Assembly (NCBI RefSeq): GCF_039548895.1
Contig: NZ_JBCLVG010000002.1
Length of the DNA stretch: 64,000 bases
Direction: 5' to 3' (one strand)
From: Orlajensenia stereocauli
Lineage (GTDB): Bacteria; Actinomycetota; Actinomycetes; Actinomycetales; Microbacteriaceae
Of this stretch, positions 42,148-50,664 are shown piece by piece (positions within the stretch are counted from its first letter, which is position 1; each line of letters starts with the position of its first letter). Below the pieces are notes generated by a model. It worked only from the letters and a program-made list of their open reading frames with translations, did no database searches and was not told where the DNA came from. The position numbers and the translations under genes are program-made.

Positions 42148-43577
42148 GCCTCGACTCTCTCCGTGCCCCTGATCGGCACGTCCACGTCGATCCCGCCCTC
42201 ACGGGTGAGGCGCGGCCGCACCGACACGATGGCCGGCGCTGCGATGAAACCGCCAGCGAACAGTCCCTCGCCCTGCCGGAACTGAGGAGAGCGCGCCAGC
42301 ATGCCGGGAGGTGCGAATCCGAAGGTCTCGCCGAGCTCGGCCAGGTCGAGTGGAGAGTTCATCTTCATGAGCACCAGATTGTCGCACTGGGAGATGATGC
42401 TCGGGTGGATCTTCGATGGACGCTGGGTCGACAGCAGCAGCCAGAGACCGAACTTGCGGCCCTCCGCGGCGATCTGGATGATGCGCTCGCGCACCGCCAC
42501 GTGCAGCGGACTCTCTCCCTCTGGTGAGCAGAGGTTGTGGGCCTCGTCGATGACGATGAGAAGCGGCCGCCGCGTTTCGCGCTTGGCCCAGAGGTCGTCG
42601 AGCACGGCCAGGGCGACGACGAGATGCTCCTCGGGGAACGTGAATCCGCCGATGTCGAGCACCGTCGCGTCGGGCCGTTGGTCGAGCACCTCGGTCGCCG
42701 CGGCCTGGCCGAGCGCCCAGACGCTCCAGTCGACCGTGCGCAGGTTCTCGATGCGAGCGCGCAGGGCGGCGGCTGCCGGCACGTTCCGCTCCTCGAGGGT
42801 CGGGACGATCCCCGACGGATCGAGGCTGTCGAGTCGCTCCTCCAGGTGCACGAGTTCGTTGTACTCCTCGCGATGGAGCAACGGGTCGAGTCGGAGTACC
42901 GCAGCGCGCGTCTTCATCGACATATCGGTGAATCGCACCCGCAACCCGTCGTCACCGTCGGCATGGGGGCGCAGGATGCGGATGTCGCGACTGGCGAGGG
43001 TGTGGCCGTCCGCAGAGTCCGCCGCGTCGCCATTTCGGGGATTCGACTCGCGGAGGCGCACGAAGTCGGCGTTGGGGTCGAACACCACCATCGGGAGGGC
43101 CGTGTGCAGGAGCAATTGCTCCAACAGAACGCCGAGCGCGTAGGTCTTGCCCGACCCGCTCTGGCCGCACCAGAAGGTGTGCCGATTGAACCGCTTCGAC
43201 ATCAGGCGTGCCGTCACGCTGTCGCTGCCGACGATGCTCCCCACCTCGAGGTCGCCGGCAGAGAAGAGCTGATCGACCGTGTCGGCATCAGCCCGCCGGA
43301 GCACGCCCGCTGCGAATGGAGCTGAAGCGCGCGGGTCGAATGTGCCTGCGGCATTCGTGGCACCGAAGATGCGCCCGGTGCCGAGCAACGTGCCCTCCAT
43401 GGTGAAGGTGACCTCATCGACCTGGCCGATGTATCGATGGCCCGAGGCGTCGAGCACAGACACGAAGTCTCCTGGCTCGAACGGCTGGTCGACGCTGCCC
43501 TGGAACTGGAAACGCCTGCCGTCGAGCGACACGGCCGACGTGGAGGCATCCGATCGGGATTCGCCGGGAACCGTCAT
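42144..43577 (-). CDS. HerA-like (DUF87) ATPase
   Basis: 477 residues. An N-terminal ~100-residue beta-rich (HAS-barrel-like) part is followed by a HerA/FtsK-type motor: Walker A GQSGSGKT (138-145), Walker B LLIVIDEAHN (~338) and sensor-like LLLSTQRPSKIHPSIISQCD (~375). HerA-type motors translocate DNA and often pair with NurA nucleases or defence partners; no nuclease is encoded beside it, only the overlapping membrane protein. A strong promoter is at 43625-43653 and CAGGAG lies before the ATG. Role unknown. Confidence 0.85.
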   Translation of the reverse strand: MTVPGESRSDASTSAVSLDGRRFQFQGSVDQPFEPGDFVSVLDASGHRYIGQVDEVTFTMEGTLLGTGRIFGATNAAGTFDPRASAPFAAGVLRRADADTVDQLFSAGDLEVGSIVGSDSVTARLMSKRFNRHTFWCGQSGSGKTYALGVLLEQLLLHTALPMVVFDPNADFVRLRESNPRNGDAADSADGHTLASRDIRILRPHADGDDGLRVRFTDMSMKTRAAVLRLDPLLHREEYNELVHLEERLDSLDPSGIVPTLEERNVPAAAALRARIENLRTVDWSVWALGQAAATEVLDQRPDATVLDIGGFTFPEEHLVVALAVLDDLWAKRETRRPLLIVIDEAHNLCSPEGESPLHVAVRERIIQIAAEGRKFGLWLLLSTQRPSKIHPSIISQCDNLVLMKMNSPLDLAELGETFGFAPPGMLARSPQFRQGEGLFAGGFIAAPAIVSVRPRLTREGGIDVDVPIRGTERVEA

Positions 43578-43624
43578 GTGCTCCTGCTCCTTCGTTCGTG
43601 CGAGCCGAGTGGCCGACCTTCGTC

Positions 43625-43653
43625 ACTGTATGGCGCAACGAGTGCCGTCACAA
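43625..43653 (-). promoter_or_regulatory. promoter of HerA-like gene
   Basis: On the minus strand TTGTGA, 17-nt spacer, TACAGT; leader about 40 nt. Confidence 0.55.
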
Positions 43654-43728
43654 TCCGAACCGCGCACTGTCCTACCGGGTAACGCCAGTGCCTCCCTTCC
43701 CGGATGGGCCGGGCGTACTGTCGAAACC

Positions 43729-44607
43729 ATGGACCAGACAGCGCAGATCCGCGAGTTCCTGAGCACACGCCGGGCGCGGATCACCCCGGAGCAGGCCGGG
43801 CTGCCGGCGTACGGCGGCAATCGTCGCGTGGCCGGGCTCCGTCGCGAAGAGGTCGCGATGCTGGCCGGTGTGAGCGTCGACTACTACGTGCGCATGGAGC
43901 GCGGAAACCTGGGCGGAGTGTCCGACAGCGTGCTCGAGGCACTCGGCCGGGCATTGCAGCTCGACGATGCCGAGAGGGCGCACCTGTTCGACCTCGCGCG
44001 GGCCTCGGTGCCGGTGCTCTCGCCGTCGCCATCGCGTCGCCGATCGGCGGCGAAGGGCGTGCGCGAGCCGGTGCAGCAGTTGCTCGATGCGATCACGGAT
44101 GCCCCGGCCTGGGTGCGGAACGCCCGGCACGACATGCTCGCGTCCAACCGGCTCGCCCGGGCGCTGTACTCCCCGATGCTGACGGATGCCCATCAGCCGC
44201 CGAACTCCGCCCGCTTCATCTATCTCGACCCGGCCTCGAAGGAGTTCTTCACCGACTGGGAGCGTGCGGCCGACGACATCGCCGCGATGCTCCGCTCGGA
44301 GGCGGGGCGGCATCCGCACGACAGGGCCCTCTCCGACCTCATCGGCGAGCTCTCCACCCGCAGCGAGGTGTTCAGGCAGCGCTGGGCGAAGCACAACGTG
44401 CGCTTCCATCGCACCGGATTCAAGAGGCTGCACCACCCCATCGTGGGTGCCCTCGAGCTCAACTTCGAGGCGATGGAGCTCTCGAGCGATGCCGACCTCA
44501 CCCTGCTCGTCTACACGGCACCGGTGGGGTCGCCGACGGCCGACGCGCTGAAGATGCTCGCGAGCTGGGCCATGACCCAGGAGCAGGCAGCTTCGCTGAT
44601 CGAGTGA
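43729..44607 (+). CDS. XRE-type regulator with MmyB ligand domain
   Basis: 292 residues. HTH_XRE at the N-terminus (IREFLSTRRARITPEQAGLP, VAGLRREEVAMLAGVSVDYY, RMERGNLGGVSDSVLEALGR) followed by the MmyB-like C-terminal domain (APAWVRNARHDMLASNRLAR, NSARFIYLDPASKEFFTDWE, TGFKRLHHPIVGALELNFE). Such regulators often control an adjacent reductase or cupin gene. ATG 43729 is 7 nt after TACTGT (43716-43721). The last codons LIE and the stop fall in a family C repeat. Confidence 0.92.
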   Translation: MDQTAQIREFLSTRRARITPEQAGLPAYGGNRRVAGLRREEVAMLAGVSVDYYVRMERGNLGGVSDSVLEALGRALQLDDAERAHLFDLARASVPVLSPSPSRRRSAAKGVREPVQQLLDAITDAPAWVRNARHDMLASNRLARALYSPMLTDAHQPPNSARFIYLDPASKEFFTDWERAADDIAAMLRSEAGRHPHDRALSDLIGELSTRSEVFRQRWAKHNVRFHRTGFKRLHHPIVGALELNFEAMELSSDADLTLLVYTAPVGSPTADALKMLASWAMTQEQAASLIE

Positions 44608-44697
44608 TGCCGGACGACGTCCGACACCTATCGAGATCATCATCAGCGGTCTCGATACGCGGCCTTGCTGCGCTCGGTCGCTACCCGACCAACGCTG
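44599..44697. repeat. family C inverted repeat (copy 2)
   Basis: GATCGAGT ... CGGACGACGTCCG ... TATCGAGATC ... GGTCTCGATACGCGG ... CTACCCGACCA. It has the same order of stems as 20630-20722, slightly decayed. It includes the stop codon of the XRE gene. Confidence 0.8.
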
Positions 44698-44714
44698 AAT
44701 GAAAGGAAACGGCA

Positions 44715-45107
44715 ATGCAACTGATCCCCAGGACCCCGTCGACCAAGGGGCCCGCCCAGATGTTCACGGGCGACGTCTACTTCGACGTCATCGCCCGGGG
44801 CGAGGCACCCTCGCGACTGCGCGTCAACCTCGTGCGGTTCGCGCCCGGCGCCCGCACGGCGTGGCACAAGCACTCGCTCGGGCAGACCGTGCACGTGACC
44901 GACGGAGTCGGCTTCATCCAGTCGCGCGGCGGCGAGGTCATCACCATGCAGCCCGGAGACACCGTGTACACCCCGCCGAAGGAGTGGCACTGGCACGGGG
45001 CCTCCGGGGATTCGTTCATGAGCCACCTCGCCATGTGGGAGGACGACGACGCCACCTGGGGCGACCACGTGACCGACGAGGAGTACGGCGCCGGCGCGGA
45101 GAGTTGA
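44715..45107 (+). CDS. cupin-domain protein
   Basis: 130 residues, single cupin barrel. Motif 1 WHKHSLGQTVHVTDGVGFIQ carries the metal ligands HKH and Q/H, motif 2 PGDTVYTPPKEWHWHGAS gives the later His. This type, with RFAPGARTAWHKH, is often annotated as carboxymuconolactone-decarboxylase-associated cupin; chemistry unknown. A Shine-Dalgarno GAAAGG is 8 nt before the ATG. Probable target of the upstream MmyB-type regulator. Confidence 0.88.
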   Translation: MQLIPRTPSTKGPAQMFTGDVYFDVIARGEAPSRLRVNLVRFAPGARTAWHKHSLGQTVHVTDGVGFIQSRGGEVITMQPGDTVYTPPKEWHWHGASGDSFMSHLAMWEDDDATWGDHVTDEEYGAGAES

Positions 45108-45131
45108 GCTCATCAGCCGAAGAGAGGCGCA

Positions 45132-45158
45132 GCCCCTCGGCGCACTGCGCTGAGGGGC
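45132..45158 (+). terminator. terminator hairpin after cupin gene
   Basis: GCCCCTCGGCGC-ACT-GCGCTGAGGGGC, 12-bp stem with one G-U pair, no U-run. The rest of the 45108-45309 gap holds nothing I can name. Confidence 0.6.
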
Positions 45159-45309
45159 CACGGCGTCGGACGGGAGCATCAAGCCCGCACGTCTTTGTGC
45201 TCGACCCGGATCGCGTCTCGACAGATGCCAGCGTGGCTGGTCTCTGAGATAAGGATACGTCGGGTTCCTTCGTGATCAAGACCCCTTGACGAATCGGTGC
45301 GAAACCGGC

Positions 45310-46764
45310 CTAGGCTCCGATCGACAGGTCGGGAAGCGCCTCGATCCCGAAGGTGCGATGCAAGGCCGAACGCGCGGCATGCCAGCCGTTCAGGCCGTGC
45401 ACGCCCGGGCCGGGCGACGTCGAGGACGAGCACAGGTACACGCCGTCGAGCGGAGTGTGCCACGGGTCCGGCGCGAGCACGGGTCGCTTGAGCAACTGGA
45501 GTATGCTGGCGGCCCCGGCGGCGATGTCGCCGCCGATGTAGTTCGGGTTGTACTCCTGCAGGTCGATCGCCGTGCGGCTCGACGAGGCCAGGATCGTGTC
45601 ACGGAATCCGGGGGCGAAACGCTCGATCTGCGCGGTGACGGCCTCGGTCTGGTCGATGTCCGAGCCGGCCGGAACGTGCGTGTACGCCCACGCCGTGTGC
45701 TTGCCGGCCGGGGCCCGCGATCCGTCGACGACCGTCGGCTGCGAGATCAGCACATAGGGGGCGTCGCTGTGTCGGCCCGCCGCGACAGTGCGCTCGGCCG
45801 CGGCTATCTGGGCGCGAGTACCGCCGAGGTGCACAGTGCCCGCATGTCGCACGGCCGGGTTCGCCCACGGGATGGGCGCGTCGAGCGCGAAGTCGACTTT
45901 CGCAGCAGCGTTGCCGTACTCGAACGACTCGAGCTCTCGTGCATAGAAGGCGGGCAGCCTGTCCGCGGCGAGGGCGAGCAGCGCCCGCGGCGTCGTGTCG
46001 AGGATGACGGCGCGGCTCGACGGGAGGGCGCGCAGGTCGGTGACCTCGGCATCCGTCACCACGGAACCGCCGTGGGTCACGAGGTCTTCGATCATGGCGT
46101 CGATGATCGCCTGGGTGCCGCCGACGGGGATCGGCCAGCCGCGCGCATGGGCGTGGGCGGTGAGGGCGAGCCCGGCTCCGGCTGTGGTGGGGCTCGGCAT
46201 AGAGCGGATGGCGTGGGCCGCGACGCCGCTGAGCATCGCGGGGGCGAGGTCGTCGCTGAAGCGCAGGTTCCACAGCGGCGTGCCCTGCTCGAGAACGCGC
46301 AGGCCGAAGCGGGCGGCGAGCACGGGGTGTTCGGGAACGCGCAGCAGGCTGTCACCGGTGAGGCGTGCGACCCTGTCGGCCTGCTCGACGAGCGGCCTCA
46401 TGAGAGCGGCGTACGCGCCGCCGTCCCGGCCGAGCTCAGCCGCCGTGCGATCGAGGTCGCGGTAGGCGATCCCGGCTCGGCCGTCGTCGAGAGGATGCGC
46501 GAACGACGCCCCGGGCAGCTGCAGGTCGATGCGCCGATCGAGCTGGAACTCGCGGAAGAACGGTGACGCGAGGGCCAGCGGATGCACCGCCGAGCAGACG
46601 TCGTGGTGGAACCCTGGCAGCGTCAGCTCTGCCGTTCGCGCGCCGCCTCCCGGCGTCGAATTGCGTTCGTAGACCACCACGCGCAGCCCGGCGCGGGCGA
46701 GCGTGACGGCGGCGGCGAGCCCGTTGGGCCCGGCGCCGACGACCACGGCGTCGAACTCGGTCAT
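45310..46764 (-). CDS. phytoene-desaturase-like FAD oxidoreductase
   Basis: 484 residues. FAD-binding VVVGAGPNGLAAAVTLARAG (~7-26), YERNSTPGGGARTAELT (~34) and the C-terminal signature SSTSPGPGVHGLNGWHAARS (~450), as in CrtI/CrtO-type and human PYROXD2-type proteins. No carotenoid genes are near, so a carotenoid role is not supported; the group also acts on other lipids. The ATG 46764 overlaps the TGA of the SRPBCC gene by 4 nt. Confidence 0.88.
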   Translation of the reverse strand: MTEFDAVVVGAGPNGLAAAVTLARAGLRVVVYERNSTPGGGARTAELTLPGFHHDVCSAVHPLALASPFFREFQLDRRIDLQLPGASFAHPLDDGRAGIAYRDLDRTAAELGRDGGAYAALMRPLVEQADRVARLTGDSLLRVPEHPVLAARFGLRVLEQGTPLWNLRFSDDLAPAMLSGVAAHAIRSMPSPTTAGAGLALTAHAHARGWPIPVGGTQAIIDAMIEDLVTHGGSVVTDAEVTDLRALPSSRAVILDTTPRALLALAADRLPAFYARELESFEYGNAAAKVDFALDAPIPWANPAVRHAGTVHLGGTRAQIAAAERTVAAGRHSDAPYVLISQPTVVDGSRAPAGKHTAWAYTHVPAGSDIDQTEAVTAQIERFAPGFRDTILASSSRTAIDLQEYNPNYIGGDIAAGAASILQLLKRPVLAPDPWHTPLDGVYLCSSSTSPGPGVHGLNGWHAARSALHRTFGIEALPDLSIGA

Positions 46765-47240
46765 GCTGAGGGCACCGTCTCCGAGTGAGCGCCATGGAAG
46801 GTCGATGGCTGGCGGCCCTCGGCGATGTAGGCGAGTCGGCGCAGCGTCTCCCGGTTGCGCAGGTAGAGCATCGGTTCGGTGAGGATGCGGGGGACCCAGT
46901 CGCCTGGTCCGGCCACAGGATGCTCCTGGATGCGCACGAGGCATCCGTTCCCCCACGGCTTGACGTCGATGGTGACGCGGGCCTCGCCGATCGGCCAGCC
47001 CTTGGCCCGCATGACCGCGCGGTGCGGCGGCGCCCACTCCTCACTCACGGTCTCGTCGTCGATCACCGCGGGCCAGACGCCGACGGAGTGCTGGAGGGCG
47101 CTCTCGGGGGCGGGCCAGGCATCGTCGACATCGCGCATACGGGAGGCGCCGACGACCCAGACCGGGTAGAGCCACCCGTCGGCGAGCACCTCGAAGACCG
47201 CAGACGGCTGGCACGACATCCGCTTCACGTTGCGAGACAC
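46761..47240 (-). CDS. SRPBCC-family (START-like) protein
   Basis: 159 residues; SRPBCC ligand-binding fold: PSAVFEVLADGWLYPVWVVG, ARVTIDVKPWGNGCLVRIQE and the terminal helix LYLRNRETLRRLAYIAEG. Likely binds a hydrophobic molecule. The GTG 47240 is chosen because GGAAGGAGAG precedes it by 7 nt; the inner ATG at 47219 lacks a site. First gene of a two-gene operon with the FAD oxidoreductase, suggesting that it carries or presents the substrate. Confidence 0.85.
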   Translation of the reverse strand: MSRNVKRMSCQPSAVFEVLADGWLYPVWVVGASRMRDVDDAWPAPESALQHSVGVWPAVIDDETVSEEWAPPHRAVMRAKGWPIGEARVTIDVKPWGNGCLVRIQEHPVAGPGDWVPRILTEPMLYLRNRETLRRLAYIAEGRQPSTFHGAHSETVPSA

Positions 47241-47409
47241 GGTGGCTCTCCTTCCGGCGCCGATGCGACGCACGTCACGCACGATCGCGTTCGTGCGACC
47301 TGCCCTCGACAGTACGGTGCCCCCGGCGTGCGCCGACAGTGCTTGACAGCAGCCACCGGCGCACTCGCAACCCGTTGACTCTTCGACCCGGGCGGCGGAG
47401 AGTCTCTGC

Positions 47410-47865
47410 ATGACAGCCAGCAGAGACCTCACCGATGACGGGCCGGATGACGAGCACCTCCGCCCGGCCGGCGTCTCCGATGAGACCGTCGCGGCGCTCG
47501 GCAAGCTGTCCGAGGCGCTCGAGGTCGCCGAAGACGCGCGCGGCCACCTGTACGCCTTCCACAGGCTCACCGGCCAGGCGGACCTCGCTCTCGGCGATGC
47601 GGTCGACCAGTTGCGTGCCGCCGGGCATCACGGCATCGCCGACCGGATCGAGACCGAACTCGTCGGTCGCAACGTCATCGAGGGGCGGTGGACCTTCCAG
47701 ATCGTCGAGGACTACGACGACGGGTATCACGCGGAATTCGTCGAGCTCGAACGGATGGCGCGAGACGAGCTCGTCGCCGGTCGCCGGCACCTCTTCGAGG
47801 CGGAGATGAAGGAGGAGCGGCGCACGCACGACCGCAGGCATCACGAGGCGAGACCGCCGGAATGA
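47410..47865 (+). CDS. conserved hypothetical actinobacterial protein
   Basis: 151 residues, soluble, helix-rich and very charged, with an N-terminal helical part (VAALGKLSEALEVAEDARGH, LYAFHRLTGQADLALGDAVD) and a conserved middle RWTFQIVEDYDDGYHAEF. I recognise the WTFQIVEDYD segment from hypothetical proteins of other actinobacteria but not a function. No signal peptide or membrane segment. Divergent from the SRPBCC gene. Confidence 0.7.
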   Translation: MTASRDLTDDGPDDEHLRPAGVSDETVAALGKLSEALEVAEDARGHLYAFHRLTGQADLALGDAVDQLRAAGHHGIADRIETELVGRNVIEGRWTFQIVEDYDDGYHAEFVELERMARDELVAGRRHLFEAEMKEERRTHDRRHHEARPPE

Positions 47866-48016
47866 CGGCCGGGAGGGGCGCTGGCTCGACCGCGGGCTGA
47901 GCGCCGTCGCGGCCGCGCGCTCGCCGACGCGGCAGATTCGCAAGGGGTTGTGGAGGTCGGATGCTCTCCGCGAGGGTGGGGTGCGATGCGGCAGAGTGCC
48001 GTTCGGAGAGGACACC

Positions 48017-48985
48017 ATGCCGCTCGTCGGATTCCACGCTTCACACGAACAGATCCACCCGCGCACCCTCCTCACTGCCGTGCAGCGTGCCGAACAGGCT
48101 GGATTCCAGGCCGCGATGTGCTCCGACCACTTCGCGCCCTGGCTGCCGGAACAGGCGCACTCCGGCTTCGCGTGGAGCTGGTTGGCCGCGGCTCTCGAGT
48201 CGACGCGGCTGGAGTTCGGCGTCGTGACGGCTCCGGGTCAGCGCTATCACCCGGCGATCATCGCCCAGGCCATGGCGACGCTCGCCGCGATGTATCCCGG
48301 CCGCTTCTGGGCGGCCCTCGGCAGCGGTGAGGCCATGAACGAGCACATCACCGGCGATGCGTGGCTCGAGAAGCCCGTGCGCGACGCGAGACTCGTCGAG
48401 TGCGTCGACGTGATCCGTCGTCTGCTCGCCGGCGAGGAGGTGTCGACGGACGGGCTGGTCACAGTCGACCGGGCTCGGATCTGGAGCCTCCCCGACGAGC
48501 CGCCGGCGATCTTCGCCGCAGCCGTCAGCGTGGAGAAGGCGACCTCGTCCGCCGCGTGGGCCGATGGGCTCATCACCGTGGCGCAGCCTCCCGAGCAGCT
48601 GCGATCCGTCGTCGACGCCTACCGCGGCGCAGGAGGGTCCGGCCCGGTCTGCCTGCAGGTGCACCTGAGCTACGCCCCCACCGACGACGAGGCGCTCGCC
48701 ATCGCGAACGCGCAGTGGCGCAACGGCCTCGTTCCCCCGGTGCGCTCGTGGGAGCTCGACGATCCGTCCGACTTCGTGGCTGAGACGGCGGATGCCGCAC
48801 CCGACGCGATCCGCGGCCCGGTGTTCGTCTCTGCAGACCCCGGCGCCCACCTGGCCCACCTCGAGTCGCTGGCGTCGATCGGCTTCGATCGGCTCTACCT
48901 GCACCACGTCGGGCGGGAGCAGGAGCGCTTCATCGACGTCTTCGGCAGCGACGTGCTGCCGCAGCTGGCGGGGGTGCGCGCATGA
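48017..48985 (+). CDS. LLM-class flavin oxidoreductase (non-F420 flavinoid type, TIGR03885-like)
   Basis: 322 residues, luciferase-like TIM barrel: VGFHASHEQIHPRTLLTAVQ, AAMCSDHFAPWLPEQ, LEFGVVTAPGQRYHPAIIAQ and FWAALGSGEAMNEHITGDAW, closely like the F420-dependent glucose-6-phosphate dehydrogenase subgroup. Probably a hydride transfer enzyme on a sugar or similar. GAGAGG is 5 nt before ATG 48017; the longer frame is rejected. The TGA overlaps the next gene by 4 nt, a tie to carbohydrate metabolism. Confidence 0.88.
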   Translation: MPLVGFHASHEQIHPRTLLTAVQRAEQAGFQAAMCSDHFAPWLPEQAHSGFAWSWLAAALESTRLEFGVVTAPGQRYHPAIIAQAMATLAAMYPGRFWAALGSGEAMNEHITGDAWLEKPVRDARLVECVDVIRRLLAGEEVSTDGLVTVDRARIWSLPDEPPAIFAAAVSVEKATSSAAWADGLITVAQPPEQLRSVVDAYRGAGGSGPVCLQVHLSYAPTDDEALAIANAQWRNGLVPPVRSWELDDPSDFVAETADAAPDAIRGPVFVSADPGAHLAHLESLASIGFDRLYLHHVGREQERFIDVFGSDVLPQLAGVRA

Positions 48986-50643
48986 AGATCAGCGACACCA
49001 GCGACCTGTGGTGGAAGACCGCCGTCGTGTACTGCCTCGACATCGAGACCTACATGGACTGGAACGACGACGGATGCGGCGACTTCGAGGGCCTCGAGCA
49101 CCGTATCGACTACCTCGCCGAGCTCGGAGTCACCTGCCTGTGGCTGATGCCGTTCCAGCCGACGCCCGACCGTGACGACGGCTACGACATCACCGACTTC
49201 TACGGCGTCGATCCGCGCTTCGGAAGCCACGGCGACGTGGCGGAGATGATCCGCACGGCGTCGGACCGAGGCATCAGGGTCATCATCGATCTCGTCATGA
49301 ATCACACCTCGAACCGGCATCCGTGGTTCAGGTCCGCTCGCCGGAGCCCCACCTCGCCGTATCGCGATTACTACGTCTGGCGGGACGAACCGCCCGCGAA
49401 GCAGCCCGAGACCGTCTTCCCGGGCGAGGAGGACGGCGTGTGGGACTGGGACGAGAAGGCCGGCCAGTATTACCTGCACTCCTTCTACAGGCACCAGCCC
49501 GACCTCAACATCGCCAACCCGAAGGTGCGCGACGAGATCGCGAAGACCGTCGGGTTCTGGCTCGCGCTCGGCGTGTCCGGGTTCAGAGTCGACGCCGTGC
49601 CGTTCCTCATCGAGCCGCCTTCCGGCACCGACATCGGCGACCCGCACGAGTTCCTGCGCGACGTCCGTCGCTTCCTCCAGCGTCGCTCGCCCGAGGCGAT
49701 CCTGCTGGGCGAGGTGAACCTGCCCTACGAGCAGCAGGTCGAGTACTTCGGGGCGAGCCGCTCCGCAGAGCTCACGATGCAGTTCGACTTCGAGGCCATG
49801 CAGCGCATGTACCTCTCGCTCGCCCGGTCGGACGCGACGCCGTTGGCCGAGACGCTGGCGCGGCGCCCGGTGCTCGAACCCGAGATGCAATGGGCGAACT
49901 TCGTGCGCAATCACGACGAGCTCACCCTCGACAAGCTCAGCGATGCCGAACGGGAGGAGGTGTTCGACGCCTTCGCGCCGGAGGACTGGATGCGCGTCTA
50001 CGGGCGCGGCATCGCCCGCCGTCTCCCACCCATGCTGGGCGGCGACCCGCGTCGGGTGAAGCTGGTCTACAGCCTGCTGTTCTCGCTGCCGGGAACGCCC
50101 GTGCTGTTCTACGGCGAGGAGCTCGGGATGGGGGAGAACGAGGAGTTGGGCGGTCGGCTGACCGTGCGCTCGCCCATGCAGTGGACGAGCGAGCGCAACG
50201 GCGGCTTCTCGCGTGCCATTCCGTCACGCCTCGTTGCCCAGCCGCCCGGCGACGGCTACGCCCCGGAGCACGTCAACGTCGAGGCGCAGATGCACGATGA
50301 GGAGTCGATGCTCCTCTTCATCCGCCGCCTGACGGCCCGCTACAGGGCATCGCCGGAGATCGGATGGGGCGAGCTCGCCGTGCTCGATCAGCCGCACAGC
50401 TCCGTGCTCGCCCACCAGGTGTCGGCAGACGTCGGTCGCCTCGTCGCCCTGCACAACTTCGCCAACACCCCTGTGGTCGTCCCTCTCGAGCTCGACGTGG
50501 ACGGCGCCGGCTGGGAATTGTCCGACCTGTTCGCCGTCACGCGCATTCCGCTCGACGAGCGCGGTCGGGCCGAGGTGCATCTCGACGGTTACGGCTACCG
50601 CTGGTTGCGGGTCGTGGAGCCCGGCGACAGACGGCTGACCTGA
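48982..50643 (+). CDS. trehalose-synthase-like GH13 enzyme
   Basis: 553 residues, no signal peptide. GH13 regions: I DLVMNHTSNRHPWF (~102), II GFRVDAVPFL (nucleophile, ~198), III LLGEVNLP (acid/base, ~241), IV FVRNHDELTLDKLS (~306). The AVPF and RNHDELTL forms are those of trehalose synthase (maltose to trehalose) of subfamily GH13_16, though other glucosyl-transfer or hydrolysis reactions are possible. Starts with an ATGA overlap on the LLM gene. May link maltose from the import system to trehalose. Confidence 0.88.
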   Translation: MKISDTSDLWWKTAVVYCLDIETYMDWNDDGCGDFEGLEHRIDYLAELGVTCLWLMPFQPTPDRDDGYDITDFYGVDPRFGSHGDVAEMIRTASDRGIRVIIDLVMNHTSNRHPWFRSARRSPTSPYRDYYVWRDEPPAKQPETVFPGEEDGVWDWDEKAGQYYLHSFYRHQPDLNIANPKVRDEIAKTVGFWLALGVSGFRVDAVPFLIEPPSGTDIGDPHEFLRDVRRFLQRRSPEAILLGEVNLPYEQQVEYFGASRSAELTMQFDFEAMQRMYLSLARSDATPLAETLARRPVLEPEMQWANFVRNHDELTLDKLSDAEREEVFDAFAPEDWMRVYGRGIARRLPPMLGGDPRRVKLVYSLLFSLPGTPVLFYGEELGMGENEELGGRLTVRSPMQWTSERNGGFSRAIPSRLVAQPPGDGYAPEHVNVEAQMHDEESMLLFIRRLTARYRASPEIGWGELAVLDQPHSSVLAHQVSADVGRLVALHNFANTPVVVPLELDVDGAGWELSDLFAVTRIPLDERGRAEVHLDGYGYRWLRVVEPGDRRLT

Positions 50644-50664
50644 CGGCCCGGGCCTCGGCGGTGA

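Noticed and set aside
45283..45312. TTGACG...TAGGCT promoter on the plus strand
   Set aside because: The TAGGCT overlaps the stop codon of the minus-strand gene, spacing is 19 nt and no plus-strand gene follows.
45286..46566. 426-residue plus-strand frame over the FAD oxidoreductase gene
   Set aside because: Arg/Gly-rich shadow; the minus-strand gene has the full FAD and C-terminal signatures.
45310..46764. Carotenoid biosynthesis cluster
   Set aside because: Only a CrtI-like oxidase; no phytoene synthase or prenyl transferase next to it.
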